The translations under genes and the position numbers were made by a program. The notes beneath the pieces were generated by a model that saw only the letters and a list, made by a program, of their open reading frames with translations, did no database searches and was not told the DNA's origin. Below are positions 17,701 to 26,133 of a stretch of 64,000 nucleotides of DNA, piece after piece; the stretch's first letter is position 1; each line of letters starts with the position of its first letter. Origin of the DNA: Legionella_C dresdenensis (GTDB taxonomy: Bacteria; Pseudomonadota; Gammaproteobacteria; Legionellales; Legionellaceae). Location of the stretch: the NCBI RefSeq assembly GCF_042649825.1, contig NZ_JBHSAB010000021.1:1-64000 (forward strand), written 5' to 3'.

Positions 17701-18192
17701 CTCTCCCCTAGCCCTCTCCCGATACGGGAGAGGGGGATTTATTGTCTCTGGTACGGGATAGAATAAAATCCCTAGCCCTCTCCCGATACGGGAGAGGGGG
17801 ATTTATTGTCTCTGGTACGGGATAGAATAAAATCCCTGTCCTCTCCCGATACGGGAGAGGGGGATTTATTGTCTCTGGTACGGGATAGAATAAAATCGCT
17901 AGCCCTCTCCCGATACGGGAGAGGGGGATTTATTGTCTCTGGTACGGGATAGAATAAAATCGCTAGCCCTCTCCCGATACGGGAGAGAGGGGATTTATTA
18001 TCTCTGGTACGGGATAGAATAAAATCCCTAGCCCTCTCCCGATACGGGAGAGGGGATTTATTGTCTCTGGTACGGGATAGAATAAAATCCCTAGCCCTCT
18101 CCCGATACGGGAGAGAGGGGATTTATTATCTCCGGTACGGGATAGCATAAAATTCCCTCTCCCGTATCGGGAGAGGGGTAGGGGAGAGGGAA
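17701..18192. repeat. tandem REP/BIME array, ~64-bp units
   Basis: About seven head-to-tail copies of a 63-65-bp unit start near 17711, 17775, 17839, 17902, 17966, 18031 and 18094; an inverted terminal copy follows at about 18155. Each unit carries the palindrome CTCTCCCGATACGGGAGAG followed by an AT-rich linker containing TCTCTGGTACGGGATAG. It fills most of the gene-free stretch 17623-18255 upstream of pilU. Both parts of the unit are repeated, which excludes a CRISPR array. Confidence 0.9.
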
Positions 18193-18255
18193 TATAGTTG
18201 CGGTTTTATCCATATTATCTACACTTAAAATATAAAAATCACTGGCAGATGCAAT

Positions 18256-19359
18256 ATGGATATCACCCCATTTTTTAAGCTGATGGTGGATCGCGGGGCT
18301 TCTGATTTGTTTTTTAGCGTGGGCGCTCCCCCCAATATTAAAATAGAAGGGATTACATCGCCAGTGGGCCAGGCGGCGTTAAAACCGCAACAGATGGCTG
18401 AGATCGCAGCGTCAATTATGAGTGACGATCAGCGCAAGGAATTTGAAGCGACCATGGAATTAAACATGGCGATATCACTGAATGAAGTTGGCCGATTCCG
18501 GATCAATCTGTTTCGCCAGCGGGGTGAAATCGCAATGGTGGTTCGTTATATTAAAGGGATTATTCCACCGCTGGATGATTTGCAATTACCGCCTGTGTTA
18601 AAAAGTATTGTTATGGAAATGCGAGGTTTGATTCTGGTTGTCGGCGCGACCAGTTCCGGTAAATCAACCACGTTGGCTTCGATGATCGATTATCGCAATC
18701 AAAACCACCGCGGCCATATCTTAACGATTGAAGATCCGATTGAGTATATCCATCAACATAAAAAATCCATCGTTGATCAACGGGAGGTCGGCCTGGATAC
18801 CTTAAGCTATGATAATGCGCTGAAAAATGCCATGCGTGAAGCGCCAGATGTTATTCTGATTGGTGAAGTCCGAGATCGCAGTACGATGAAACATGCGATT
18901 TCCTACGCTGAAACAGGGCATTTATGCCTGTCAACTCTGCATGCCAATAATGCAAACCAGACCATGGATCGGATATTAAATTTCTTTCCTGAAGAAGCCA
19001 GACAGCAATTATTGCTTGATATTTCGTTAAATCTACGGGCAATTATTTCCTTACGCCTGATTCCCGGTTTGCAAAAACAAAGAATACCGGCAGTGGAAGT
19101 GTTGATTAATTCGCCTTATATCGCTGACTTGATCGAAAAAGGGAAGGTTGATGAGATTAAAGATGTGATGGCTCGCAGCCGTGAGCAAGGAATGCAGACT
19201 TTCGATCAGGCATTATTCGATTTGTATAAAGAGGGTAAAATCAGTCAGGAAAATGCGATACGCTTTGCCGATTCGAAAAACAATGTTGGTTTACAAATCA
19301 GGTTATCGGAAGAAAAAGGTTTTGATCAAGCCCCTGATTTGACTATAGAAGGTGAATAA
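18256..19359 (+). CDS. pilU: type IV pilus retraction ATPase PilU
   Basis: PilU is a PilT-paralogous hexameric ATPase that assists pilus retraction and twitching from the cytoplasmic side. In the 367-aa sequence I see an N-terminal PAS-like region, Walker A GATSSGKSTT (130-139), the Asp box IEDPIEY, Walker B-like DVILIGEVRD and the His box STLHANN. The C-terminal segment ending in the ADSKNNVGLQIRL pattern is typical of PilU and not of PilT. It is monocistronic, directly downstream of the REP array, with no pilT adjacent. Confidence 0.92.
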   Translation: MDITPFFKLMVDRGASDLFFSVGAPPNIKIEGITSPVGQAALKPQQMAEIAASIMSDDQRKEFEATMELNMAISLNEVGRFRINLFRQRGEIAMVVRYIKGIIPPLDDLQLPPVLKSIVMEMRGLILVVGATSSGKSTTLASMIDYRNQNHRGHILTIEDPIEYIHQHKKSIVDQREVGLDTLSYDNALKNAMREAPDVILIGEVRDRSTMKHAISYAETGHLCLSTLHANNANQTMDRILNFFPEEARQQLLLDISLNLRAIISLRLIPGLQKQRIPAVEVLINSPYIADLIEKGKVDEIKDVMARSREQGMQTFDQALFDLYKEGKISQENAIRFADSKNNVGLQIRLSEEKGFDQAPDLTIEGE

Positions 19360-19394
19360 ATATAAAATTTGATCACAAAAAACAAAAAATGATC

Positions 19395-19423
19395 TTGTAA
19401 GCATGAATTTGTTGTGGTAAAAT
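19395..19423 (+). promoter_or_regulatory. promoter of the 19449 effector-candidate gene
   Basis: TTGTAA (19395-19400) is followed after 17 bases by TAAAAT (19418-19423), with the gene start 26 bases further on. Confidence 0.6.
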
Positions 19424-19448
19424 AATGGACAATGTGTGTATCTATTAA

Positions 19449-21464
19449 ATGATCATGTCCTTTATTATTGATGTTAAACAAATTGATTTAGGCTCATCCA
19501 TTATTACTGGACATGAGGTCTATCCCAATGCGTCATTATTAGTCAATAATCAGCGCAAGAAAGTCATTTATAAACTCAATAAAAATGGCAAACCTGTCCT
19601 GTCTTATATGGAAGTTGCCTTTACCGGACTGGCCCGACTGTTTTTAAGACCGAACCTGACCTCGCCCCAGTATCTGGCTGGTAACAAGCTGGACGACAAT
19701 TCTCACAGCGTTGAAGGCGTTATTTGCGATAATATTTGTTATGCAATTGAGCAACGCGAAAATAGCAATGTTTTCTACCTGGCTCACTGTGAGGATAATA
19801 AGCTTGGGTTTGATGACGGCATAAGACCGACTAACCCTGAACAGATTCCGTATCGCTTTTTTCATCAATATCCACGTGGTTTTTTTGCCAAATTATGCCA
19901 GGCACGGGATGAAGGCAAACTGGCTTTCGATCTTGATTCGCTGGCAAGCGTATTAACCACAGCTTATACCCTTGAAGAAGATGATTTTCACAAAGGAAAT
20001 TTTGGTTTTTATATTGTTGAAGATCGAAATAAAGAAGGGCAGCCGATTAAAAAGGTTGTTTTTTTCAAGATTGATCATGATCTGATGATGTGCGACAGTC
20101 TGATTTCGCGAATTGGGTCACGGTTGGTCAATATTATCTTTGGCTCGCATGCCTTTGATATTACTAAACGTGATATCAAGAAAAATCCTTTGCTGATCGA
20201 TTCCCAAAATCATTATTGGCCAACCCGTAAGCGCTATTTGGCGACTACCTCTTCTTCAAATCGTATTTATAAAGATGATTCCGATATCAATGCTTTTATT
20301 AAAATCAGAAAAGATAAAGATTTTATTGAGAAAAAATGGCTGAATCTTTATAAGCATATTTTAATTCCGCAAACGCTTATTATTGACTCATTGCAGAATG
20401 CATATACGGAAGAGACTGCAGAAGGGCGCGCCCAGGTTGCGTTGATTACCGAAGCGGTTCTGGCTCGACAGGCGCGCTTGCGGGCAGTACTTTTTTCAAC
20501 TCGACAGTTTCGCGAGTTTGTTCGTATTCTGAGCAACAATGAGAAAAGCGCAATCGTTAATGAAATCGTTAATTCGGCGTCACAATCCATAAGCCAGGAA
20601 CAAAAAGAACAAATTACCCGACAAATCAAGCGTACTATGGAATCTCATTACGCATCAGATAATCGGGATAGTTTGATTTCTTCAGTGGTAAAACACGATA
20701 CCCCTCTCCATATTGCTATCCGTAATGGAGATTTCCGTTTCGATGATACCTGGCATTCATTTGGAAAATTTGCTGAAGATAAAAACATTCAACATCAAAC
20801 TGCGCTGGATATTGCGGTAGAGAAATTGAACAAAGATATTAAAAACCTTTCAAAAGAGCAAGTGAATAATAATTTTAAAAAGATCTGGCGAGATGATGAT
20901 GTTGGAAATAATCCGGTAATGATTATCCGTTTTCTGTTACGGCAAGGCGTGCATGAAACGAAAAGCTATCGTGAATTACCGCAAGCTATTAAACAGCAAA
21001 TAGAATGCTATTCATTACCTAGCCAGCACGCCACTAACGCCGGTAATGCAAGAACTACGCAGGAATTGATTAATGCAATCCGCAATATTGGTGAAGACCA
21101 GCGTTACTGCTTAAAAATGAAAAAGGAAATTGCCGCGCTTTGCGTCAAGCAGTTTATAACTGATAACAAAGACAAAGCAGACTTCAAACAGATTTTGAAA
21201 GGTTTTAAAAACGCATTGAACGAGCGCAAGCCTGAACTGCAATTTATCCACCAGTTACGCAGCAAATTATGGATAGTTCGTCAAATCAGGGGGTTATTTG
21301 GCTATACCTCGACTTTGGGGGAAATTAATAAGTCGATTGATAGCGGTATACGCTCGGTGTCCCTGGCAAAAAACCGATCCTCATTATTTAACTTATGTAG
21401 CAAGGGAGAGAATAGCCGCACTGAAAAAAAGTCTGCTTCGGTTGCTTTACCGATTCCAATTTGA
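19449..21464 (+). CDS. kinase-like protein with ankyrin segment (LegA5/OpiA-like effector candidate), 671 aa
   Basis: The N-terminal about 300 residues contain the tripartite pattern LEEDDFHKGNFGFY (about 175-188) followed by VVFFKIDHDLMM (about 202-213). This is a D.H..N ... DHD arrangement like the catalytic loop and metal-binding motif of phosphoinositide/HipA-type kinases. The Legionella ankyrin protein LegA5 and Francisella OpiA are effector PI 3-kinases of this broad kind; similarity here is judged by eye from motifs only. A single clear ankyrin repeat (DTPLHIAIRNGDF, about 418-430) follows, then a long helical C-terminus. There is no signal peptide. It has its own promoter and lies between pilU and a sensor kinase. 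Function is inferred. Confidence 0.8.
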   Translation: MIMSFIIDVKQIDLGSSIITGHEVYPNASLLVNNQRKKVIYKLNKNGKPVLSYMEVAFTGLARLFLRPNLTSPQYLAGNKLDDNSHSVEGVICDNICYAIEQRENSNVFYLAHCEDNKLGFDDGIRPTNPEQIPYRFFHQYPRGFFAKLCQARDEGKLAFDLDSLASVLTTAYTLEEDDFHKGNFGFYIVEDRNKEGQPIKKVVFFKIDHDLMMCDSLISRIGSRLVNIIFGSHAFDITKRDIKKNPLLIDSQNHYWPTRKRYLATTSSSNRIYKDDSDINAFIKIRKDKDFIEKKWLNLYKHILIPQTLIIDSLQNAYTEETAEGRAQVALITEAVLARQARLRAVLFSTRQFREFVRILSNNEKSAIVNEIVNSASQSISQEQKEQITRQIKRTMESHYASDNRDSLISSVVKHDTPLHIAIRNGDFRFDDTWHSFGKFAEDKNIQHQTALDIAVEKLNKDIKNLSKEQVNNNFKKIWRDDDVGNNPVMIIRFLLRQGVHETKSYRELPQAIKQQIECYSLPSQHATNAGNARTTQELINAIRNIGEDQRYCLKMKKEIAALCVKQFITDNKDKADFKQILKGFKNALNERKPELQFIHQLRSKLWIVRQIRGLFGYTSTLGEINKSIDSGIRSVSLAKNRSSLFNLCSKGENSRTEKKSASVALPIPI

Positions 21465-21504
21465 TGTAGTTCCCCTCTCCTTTACCCCTTTCGATACGTG
21501 AGAG

Positions 21505-21542
21505 CGGGTAATAATATTAATTAATACCCGTCTTTGTATAAT
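21505..21542 (+). promoter_or_regulatory. hairpin and -10 element upstream of the hybrid kinase
   Basis: CGGGTA and TACCCG (21505-21530) can pair around an AT-rich interior and are followed by TCTTT, resembling a weak terminator for the upstream gene. A perfect TATAAT follows at 21537-21542, 49 bp before the kinase ATG. A degenerate REP unit lies just upstream (21470-21508). Confidence 0.4.
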
Positions 21543-21590
21543 TTATAATATACTTTAAGTAATAACTAGATTATATCTTTGGATGTTTCC

Positions 21591-23612
21591 ATGGATCAGA
21601 ATGAAAAATACTGGATTGAAAAAGAATTTATCTTTGAACTGATAAATCAGATACCCGCTGCGGTTTTCTGGAAAAACACTGATTCCGTTTATCTGGGATG
21701 TAATCAGCAATTTGCTGATATGGCATCCTTATCTTCGCCCGATGAAATTGTAGGAAAAACGGATTACGAATTACCCTGGGGGAAATATCAGGGAGATATC
21801 TACCGCAGAGACGATTATCTGGTTATTGAAAGCAGGACGCCCAAGCTTGGCATAGAAGAGCCGCAAACATCGGTTGATGGCCATGTCATTACCTTATTAA
21901 CGAATAAGATCCCCTTATATTCAAAAAATAAAGTCATCGGCCTGTTGGGCGTTTTCATCGATATCACTGAGCGTAAAAGGATGGAAGTCTCATTACAGGA
22001 GGCTAAAAACCAGGCAGAACAGGCTAATCTTGCCAAAACTGAATTTATTTCTAATATGAGTCATGATATCCGTACGCCATTAAGTGGTGTTGTCGGAATA
22101 TCAAAATTGCTTGAGCAGCATGCCTCAACGGAAAAAGAACGCCAATACGCCAGCTGGGTTAATGAGAGCGGTGTGCAATTGCTGAATTTGTTAAATGGCG
22201 TACTTGATGTGGTGTCGGCTGATAATGTACGCGAAGATGATATCAGTCTGGAAACCTTCGATCTCCGTGAAAGTCTGGATGGCATTGCCCGGCTTGAATT
22301 ACCGACTGTAAAGCTGCGTAATCTTGATTTTAAAATAGATATTGAGCAGCAAGTACCGCAATTTATTAAAACAGACAAAACCAAATTGCACCGAATTTTG
22401 CTTAATTTATTAGGCAATGCGATCAAATTTACCCAGCAGGGGCATGTTGGCGTAACCGTAAAACTGATTGACCGCAAGGACTCAAAAGTGCAGTTGCAGT
22501 TTCGGGTTATTGATACTGGCGTCGGTATTCCGGCTGATATTCAGGATAAGATTTTTGATCGTTTTTTCAGGGCAAACCCCTCGATTAAAGGGATACACCG
22601 GGGACATGGCGTTGGCTTACATATTGCTCAGAAATATGTCGAGTTACTGGGCGGTAAAATCGAACTGACAAGTACGCCGGGTGTCGGCACAACTTTCTTT
22701 TTTACTCTTTCAGTTGAAGCAGGAAAAGCGGAAGAGGTGAGTACAGACTCCGAGCTTGACCAAAATACTTCAGAATATAACACTATCCCCGAAATCCATC
22801 ATACTGTCATTGCTGAACCCAAACCGGTTGAATACAACAATAACGCGCCGGTTATGCTGATTGTCGAAGATAATCTGATCGCGCTTCATTTGGCGGAAAT
22901 TATTGCCAGACAGGCGGGTTGTCAGTTTTGCTCGGCGCCTGATGGCGAACAGGCGCTTGCAATGATCAAAAACAAAACCGTTGATCTGATTATTACTGAT
23001 TTCGGTTTGCCCGGAATGTCAGGACTGGAGCTGGCACGGACAATTCGAAAACAGGAAAAGGAAGCAGGGAAAAAGCCAGTACCCATTATTGGTCTGACTG
23101 CTAAAGTGATGCAGGAGAATGATACTGAATGGCAAAAAGCAGGAATGAATAAAGTATTATTAAAACCTGTCGATCTGGAAACAATGAAAAAAGTGATAGA
23201 AGAGTTTGTACCTATGAAACAAAATATTCATGCCGAGGGGCCTAAAACAGTTACTTTGGTGAATCTGGCTGAGCAGCAGGTTGTCGATTTTGAAAAAGGC
23301 GTTAATACGCTTGGAGACGAAAAACTGTTAAAAGAATTACTGTTAATACTAGTTGAAGAAAATCTGATCGAAGATCAGACTTTGCTTGAGCAGCATCTTG
23401 AACATCAGGATTGGCTCGGAATGCGTAAATTGGTACATAAAATGAAAAGCGGCGCTATTTATTGCGGTACTTCAAAACTGCAATATGCCTGTCAGAATCT
23501 GGAGGGTGTGCTGAAAGCGGATCAGATTGATCAGGTCGAGGAACTTTATCAGAATCTGCTCGCAGTGATTGCCGAAACAAAAACTGAAGTGAGTCGATTA
23601 TTGAAAAAATAG
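21591..23612 (+). CDS. PAS hybrid sensor histidine kinase with receiver and HPt domains
   Basis: This 673-aa ArcB-like phosphorelay protein lacks transmembrane helices. Domains in order: PAS (about 15-125); coiled linker; HisKA with phospho-accepting His158 in SHDIRTPL; HATPase with LLNLLGNAIKF, DTGVGIP and HGVGLHIA; receiver with Asp470 in LIITDFGLPG; and C-terminal HPt with His616 in VHKMKSG. All phosphotransfer residues are intact. The ATG at 21591 is preferred over a TTG 12 bases upstream. No partner response regulator is adjacent, so its output is unknown. Cytosolic sensing through the PAS domain (redox or small ligand) is inferred. Confidence 0.9.
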   Translation: MDQNEKYWIEKEFIFELINQIPAAVFWKNTDSVYLGCNQQFADMASLSSPDEIVGKTDYELPWGKYQGDIYRRDDYLVIESRTPKLGIEEPQTSVDGHVITLLTNKIPLYSKNKVIGLLGVFIDITERKRMEVSLQEAKNQAEQANLAKTEFISNMSHDIRTPLSGVVGISKLLEQHASTEKERQYASWVNESGVQLLNLLNGVLDVVSADNVREDDISLETFDLRESLDGIARLELPTVKLRNLDFKIDIEQQVPQFIKTDKTKLHRILLNLLGNAIKFTQQGHVGVTVKLIDRKDSKVQLQFRVIDTGVGIPADIQDKIFDRFFRANPSIKGIHRGHGVGLHIAQKYVELLGGKIELTSTPGVGTTFFFTLSVEAGKAEEVSTDSELDQNTSEYNTIPEIHHTVIAEPKPVEYNNNAPVMLIVEDNLIALHLAEIIARQAGCQFCSAPDGEQALAMIKNKTVDLIITDFGLPGMSGLELARTIRKQEKEAGKKPVPIIGLTAKVMQENDTEWQKAGMNKVLLKPVDLETMKKVIEEFVPMKQNIHAEGPKTVTLVNLAEQQVVDFEKGVNTLGDEKLLKELLLILVEENLIEDQTLLEQHLEHQDWLGMRKLVHKMKSGAIYCGTSKLQYACQNLEGVLKADQIDQVEELYQNLLAVIAETKTEVSRLLKK

Positions 23613-23709
23613 GTTGAGCCTTTGCTTAATTGATGCTCGAGTTCTGGGTCATACAACTCACTCTGCAATCAGGCAAGTTTCTTGCATCAAAAAAAATACA
23701 CTCTACAAA

Positions 23710-24462
23710 ATGGATACTCGCATAATGCCTCTGGTACTATTGCTGTTGTTATTCATTACCTGGCAAGGAACTGCTCTGGCGGAACAGACTCTGGAAATTC
23801 AGGTCAAGCAGCAGAAAATTGCATTGCCTTACTGGAAGGCCGAGCATAAAGCGCTGGGCGGCGTGCTTATTATTCAAGGCGGCGAGCCGGCCCATGGCTC
23901 GATATTTCTGCGTTCGTTAGCCGGTTTTCTGGCAAAATTGGAATGGTCAGTGCTTTTGCTTAATACGCAACAGACCGGTACACCATGGATTGAGCAGTTA
24001 CCGGAAGGACTTTCTATCTTGAGGCAACAGAAAATTAAACGAATAGTGGTTGTTCATTATGGGGCTCAGGCGCAGCAAACTCTGGAATACTTTAACAAAT
24101 TGCAAGCGAAGCAGGTAAACGGACTGATCCTGCTGTCTGCCTATGATATTCCTCTGCCTAAAGAGCAGATGATGATTTCAGATAAACTCCGATTTCCTGT
24201 TTTTGATATTGCTGGTCAGTTTGATTATCCAGAGGTCCTGCTGCAAATGAAAGCTCGTGTGCACCAACAGGCGGAGCAGGCGGTGGAGAATGCTAATCCT
24301 GAGCAAACAGTAAAAAGCTATCAAAGCCTGATATTTCCGGGCGCAGGCCATGATTACGCGTATACCAGACGAATGCTGGCAGCCTATCTTGGCGGCTGGA
24401 TGTCCAAACTGACCGAAGAAAAACTGGCTCAAGCCCCGGTTAAACCCCCCGTAAACAGGTAA
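23710..24462 (+). CDS. DUF3530-like exported alpha/beta-hydrolase-fold protein
   Basis: The chosen ATG gives a clear signal peptide (MDTRIMPLVLLLLLFITWQG, cleavage about ALA/EQ). An upstream TTG at 23614 would add 32 non-signal residues. The mature domain has a Rossmann-like alpha/beta pattern: GGVLIIQGGEPAHGS, a WSVLLLNTQQTG strand, IKRIVVVHYGAQAQ and a C-terminal FPGAGHDY with a possible catalytic His. This resembles the DUF3530 family found in gammaproteobacteria. The usual nucleophile GxSxG is replaced by HYGAQ, so hydrolase activity is uncertain. It follows the hybrid kinase by about 100 bp. Confidence 0.75.
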   Translation: MDTRIMPLVLLLLLFITWQGTALAEQTLEIQVKQQKIALPYWKAEHKALGGVLIIQGGEPAHGSIFLRSLAGFLAKLEWSVLLLNTQQTGTPWIEQLPEGLSILRQQKIKRIVVVHYGAQAQQTLEYFNKLQAKQVNGLILLSAYDIPLPKEQMMISDKLRFPVFDIAGQFDYPEVLLQMKARVHQQAEQAVENANPEQTVKSYQSLIFPGAGHDYAYTRRMLAAYLGGWMSKLTEEKLAQAPVKPPVNR

Positions 24463-24471
24463 TGGGTCTAA

Positions 24472-24675
24472 TTAGCATCTGATGACATTTGGGTCGATAA
24501 TTAGTTCTTCGGCCCTTGAGTCATAAATAGCCTGGGTTAGCAAATTGATAGCGTCGAATAAATTAAGCTTTAAATATAAGGGTTGATCTGTATGGTTAAA
24601 TGTTGCACAACAAGCACGCACTGGAACTGTATTAGCATTAATAAAATGATAGAGATAGTCCTGAAGACACAACAT
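24472..24675 (-). CDS. possible small protein, 67 aa
   Basis: The frame has protein-like composition (LYLKLNLFDAINLLTQAIYD, then EELIIDP) but no Shine-Dalgarno, and its 5' end overlaps the divergent frame at 24646. It is not recognised. It may be a genuine small gene, a remnant, or chance. The intergenic space here contains nothing else identifiable. Confidence 0.3.
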   Translation of the reverse strand: MLCLQDYLYHFINANTVPVRACCATFNHTDQPLYLKLNLFDAINLLTQAIYDSRAEELIIDPNVIRC

Positions 24676-25062
24676 AGAATTTATGATTACTTATTTGATA
24701 AAATAAAATATATCTCAACTCGTTTTTTAGAATCACAATTAACGCCCAAAAAAACGCAGATTTTAGAAAGTTTTAAACACTATTGTCTCACTAACGCCGA
24801 AAACGGAATGAGCCGAACTGAACTGGTTGAAGGTTGGCATAGAAATTACGTTAAGCACAACGATGAAAATCCCTTTGACACATTAAAATTGCACAGACGT
24901 ATTTTCCAAGGTTTTTTGAGTATATTTAATCCAGATAAAACTGAATCTATTAAATTATTTGAAAAATATTTAAAAAATGAGGTCATTTCTGATTATTTAA
25001 AGGAAAGTATGTATTCTTGTTCAGCGAGTATACCAACTGATACATATAAATTATTGGTATAA
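24646..25062 (+). CDS. hypothetical protein, about 138 aa
   Basis: The start is uncertain: ATG 24646 is used, and an upstream ATG at 24583 would extend into the opposite-strand frame. The sequence is AT-rich and helical (RFLESQLTPKKTQIL, ELVEGWHRNYVKH, LHRRIFQGFLSIF, IKLFEKYLKNEV). It has no signal, membrane segment or recognisable motif. It ends 12 bp before the convergent djlA gene. Low GC compared with djlA suggests an acquired or decaying accessory gene. Confidence 0.45.
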   Translation: MIEIVLKTQHRIYDYLFDKIKYISTRFLESQLTPKKTQILESFKHYCLTNAENGMSRTELVEGWHRNYVKHNDENPFDTLKLHRRIFQGFLSIFNPDKTESIKLFEKYLKNEVISDYLKESMYSCSASIPTDTYKLLV

Positions 25063-25074
25063 TGCATAAAGACC

Positions 25075-25929
25075 TTACCATCCCTTACTTTCACAAATCT
25101 GCTCATACGCTTTGGTAATTTTCTGGGTTTTATCATTAGCGAGTTTAATCATTTCTTCCGGCAAGCCCTGAGCAATTAATTTATCAGGGTGATTGCGACT
25201 GATTAATCGCCGGTAAGCGCGTTTGACCTCTTGCTTGCCTGCCGTATCAGGAACTTCCAGAATGGCATAAGCTTGTGCGAGAGTATTCAGTGGCGGTGGT
25301 TGATAATTACGTTGGTTATACGAATTGTCCCGTCTTTGTTGTGATGACGACGAACGATAGGCAAACTCCTCATAAAAGCGGTTTTGCTGATTAAGCGGAG
25401 CAAAACCAAGGCTTTGAAAGATTGAGTTAAGTACTTGTACTTTTTTCTCGGTTAAGCCGTCAACTTTGGCAGAGCGGTATTGGATATCCAGAAACAGTTT
25501 CAATAATTCCGGATTGTCGCGGCAGGCCAGCTTCAACTGAAACAGCGTTTGCCCCAGATTAAAATCCGATGATTTACCCTCATTGAAACAACGTTTGGCC
25601 AAGGCCTTTTGCTCATGATTTAATCGCATTTCACGCATCATCTGACGAGCCATGTCCAATTCATTCTCGGTTACCCGGCCATCAGCCTTGGCGATATGGC
25701 CCATAACTGTAAAAGTCGTATCAAAGAAAATCTTGCGTACAGCCTGCCTTTTTTCTTCATAATAAGACCAGTGCGGCCTGGTAAAATGACTGGTTAAGCC
25801 TTTGTCAAAAAAATTGCCTATCAGGATGCCAAAAAGCGCGCCCGCCGGCCCGGCAATCAAGTATCCGAAGAAAGCGCCAAGCAGCTTACCCCACCAGTTA
25901 TTGGAACTGAAAAATTGACGAAGATTCAT
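25075..25929 (-). CDS. djlA: membrane-anchored J-domain co-chaperone DjlA
   Basis: DjlA is a type III inner-membrane DnaJ-like protein that stimulates DnaK. The 284-aa sequence shows a Gly-rich transmembrane segment at the N-terminus (LLGAFFGYLIAGPAGALFGI, about 16-35), a TerB-like helical domain (about 60-190, with GHIAKADGRVTENEL and AKVDGLTEKK), a Q/S-rich linker, and a C-terminal J domain with the essential HPD in ISRNHPDKL. This order is diagnostic. Coxiella and Legionella both carry this gene. It is divergent from waaA, with a strong inverted repeat between them. Confidence 0.94.
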   Translation of the reverse strand: MNLRQFFSSNNWWGKLLGAFFGYLIAGPAGALFGILIGNFFDKGLTSHFTRPHWSYYEEKRQAVRKIFFDTTFTVMGHIAKADGRVTENELDMARQMMREMRLNHEQKALAKRCFNEGKSSDFNLGQTLFQLKLACRDNPELLKLFLDIQYRSAKVDGLTEKKVQVLNSIFQSLGFAPLNQQNRFYEEFAYRSSSSQQRRDNSYNQRNYQPPPLNTLAQAYAILEVPDTAGKQEVKRAYRRLISRNHPDKLIAQGLPEEMIKLANDKTQKITKAYEQICESKGW

Positions 25930-26015
25930 TAAAAGCTATATTCCGTTAAATCAGGATTTGAAATACGTTAGTTAAATTCTAGCTCGAAAATCGATTAGAT
26001 AATACTGTTTATTTG

Positions 26016-26076
26016 TTAGGGCGTGCTTTTTAAAGTTTTTTTGGAGCCCAGAAATAACTTTAAAAACACGCCCTAA
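26016..26076. repeat. long inverted repeat between djlA and waaA
   Basis: TTAGGGCGTG followed by TTTTTAAAGTT (from 26016) pairs with AACTTTAAAAA...ACGCCCTAA (ending 26076). The stem is about 21 bp with one bulged base and an 18-nt loop. It lies 15 bp upstream of the waaA -10 and 87 bp from the djlA start. It could be a regulator site, a cruciform or a read-through blocker. Confidence 0.8.
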
Positions 26077-26090
26077 TATGTAGACTATGG

Positions 26091-26096
26091 TATACT
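26091..26096 (+). promoter_or_regulatory. -10 element for waaA
   Basis: TATACT predicts a start near 26103. This supports the ATG at 26134 over one at 26107, which would have almost no leader. No convincing -35 is visible; the region it would occupy is the right arm of the inverted repeat. Confidence 0.45.
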
Positions 26097-26133
26097 GCGC
26101 TTCATTATGACCGTTTCACCGCTAGAGCTTATG

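Noticed and set aside
17701..18192. Possible CRISPR array (regular 64-bp periodicity)
   Set aside because: The sequence between palindromes is itself repeated in every unit and no unique spacers or cas genes exist; it is a tandem REP array.
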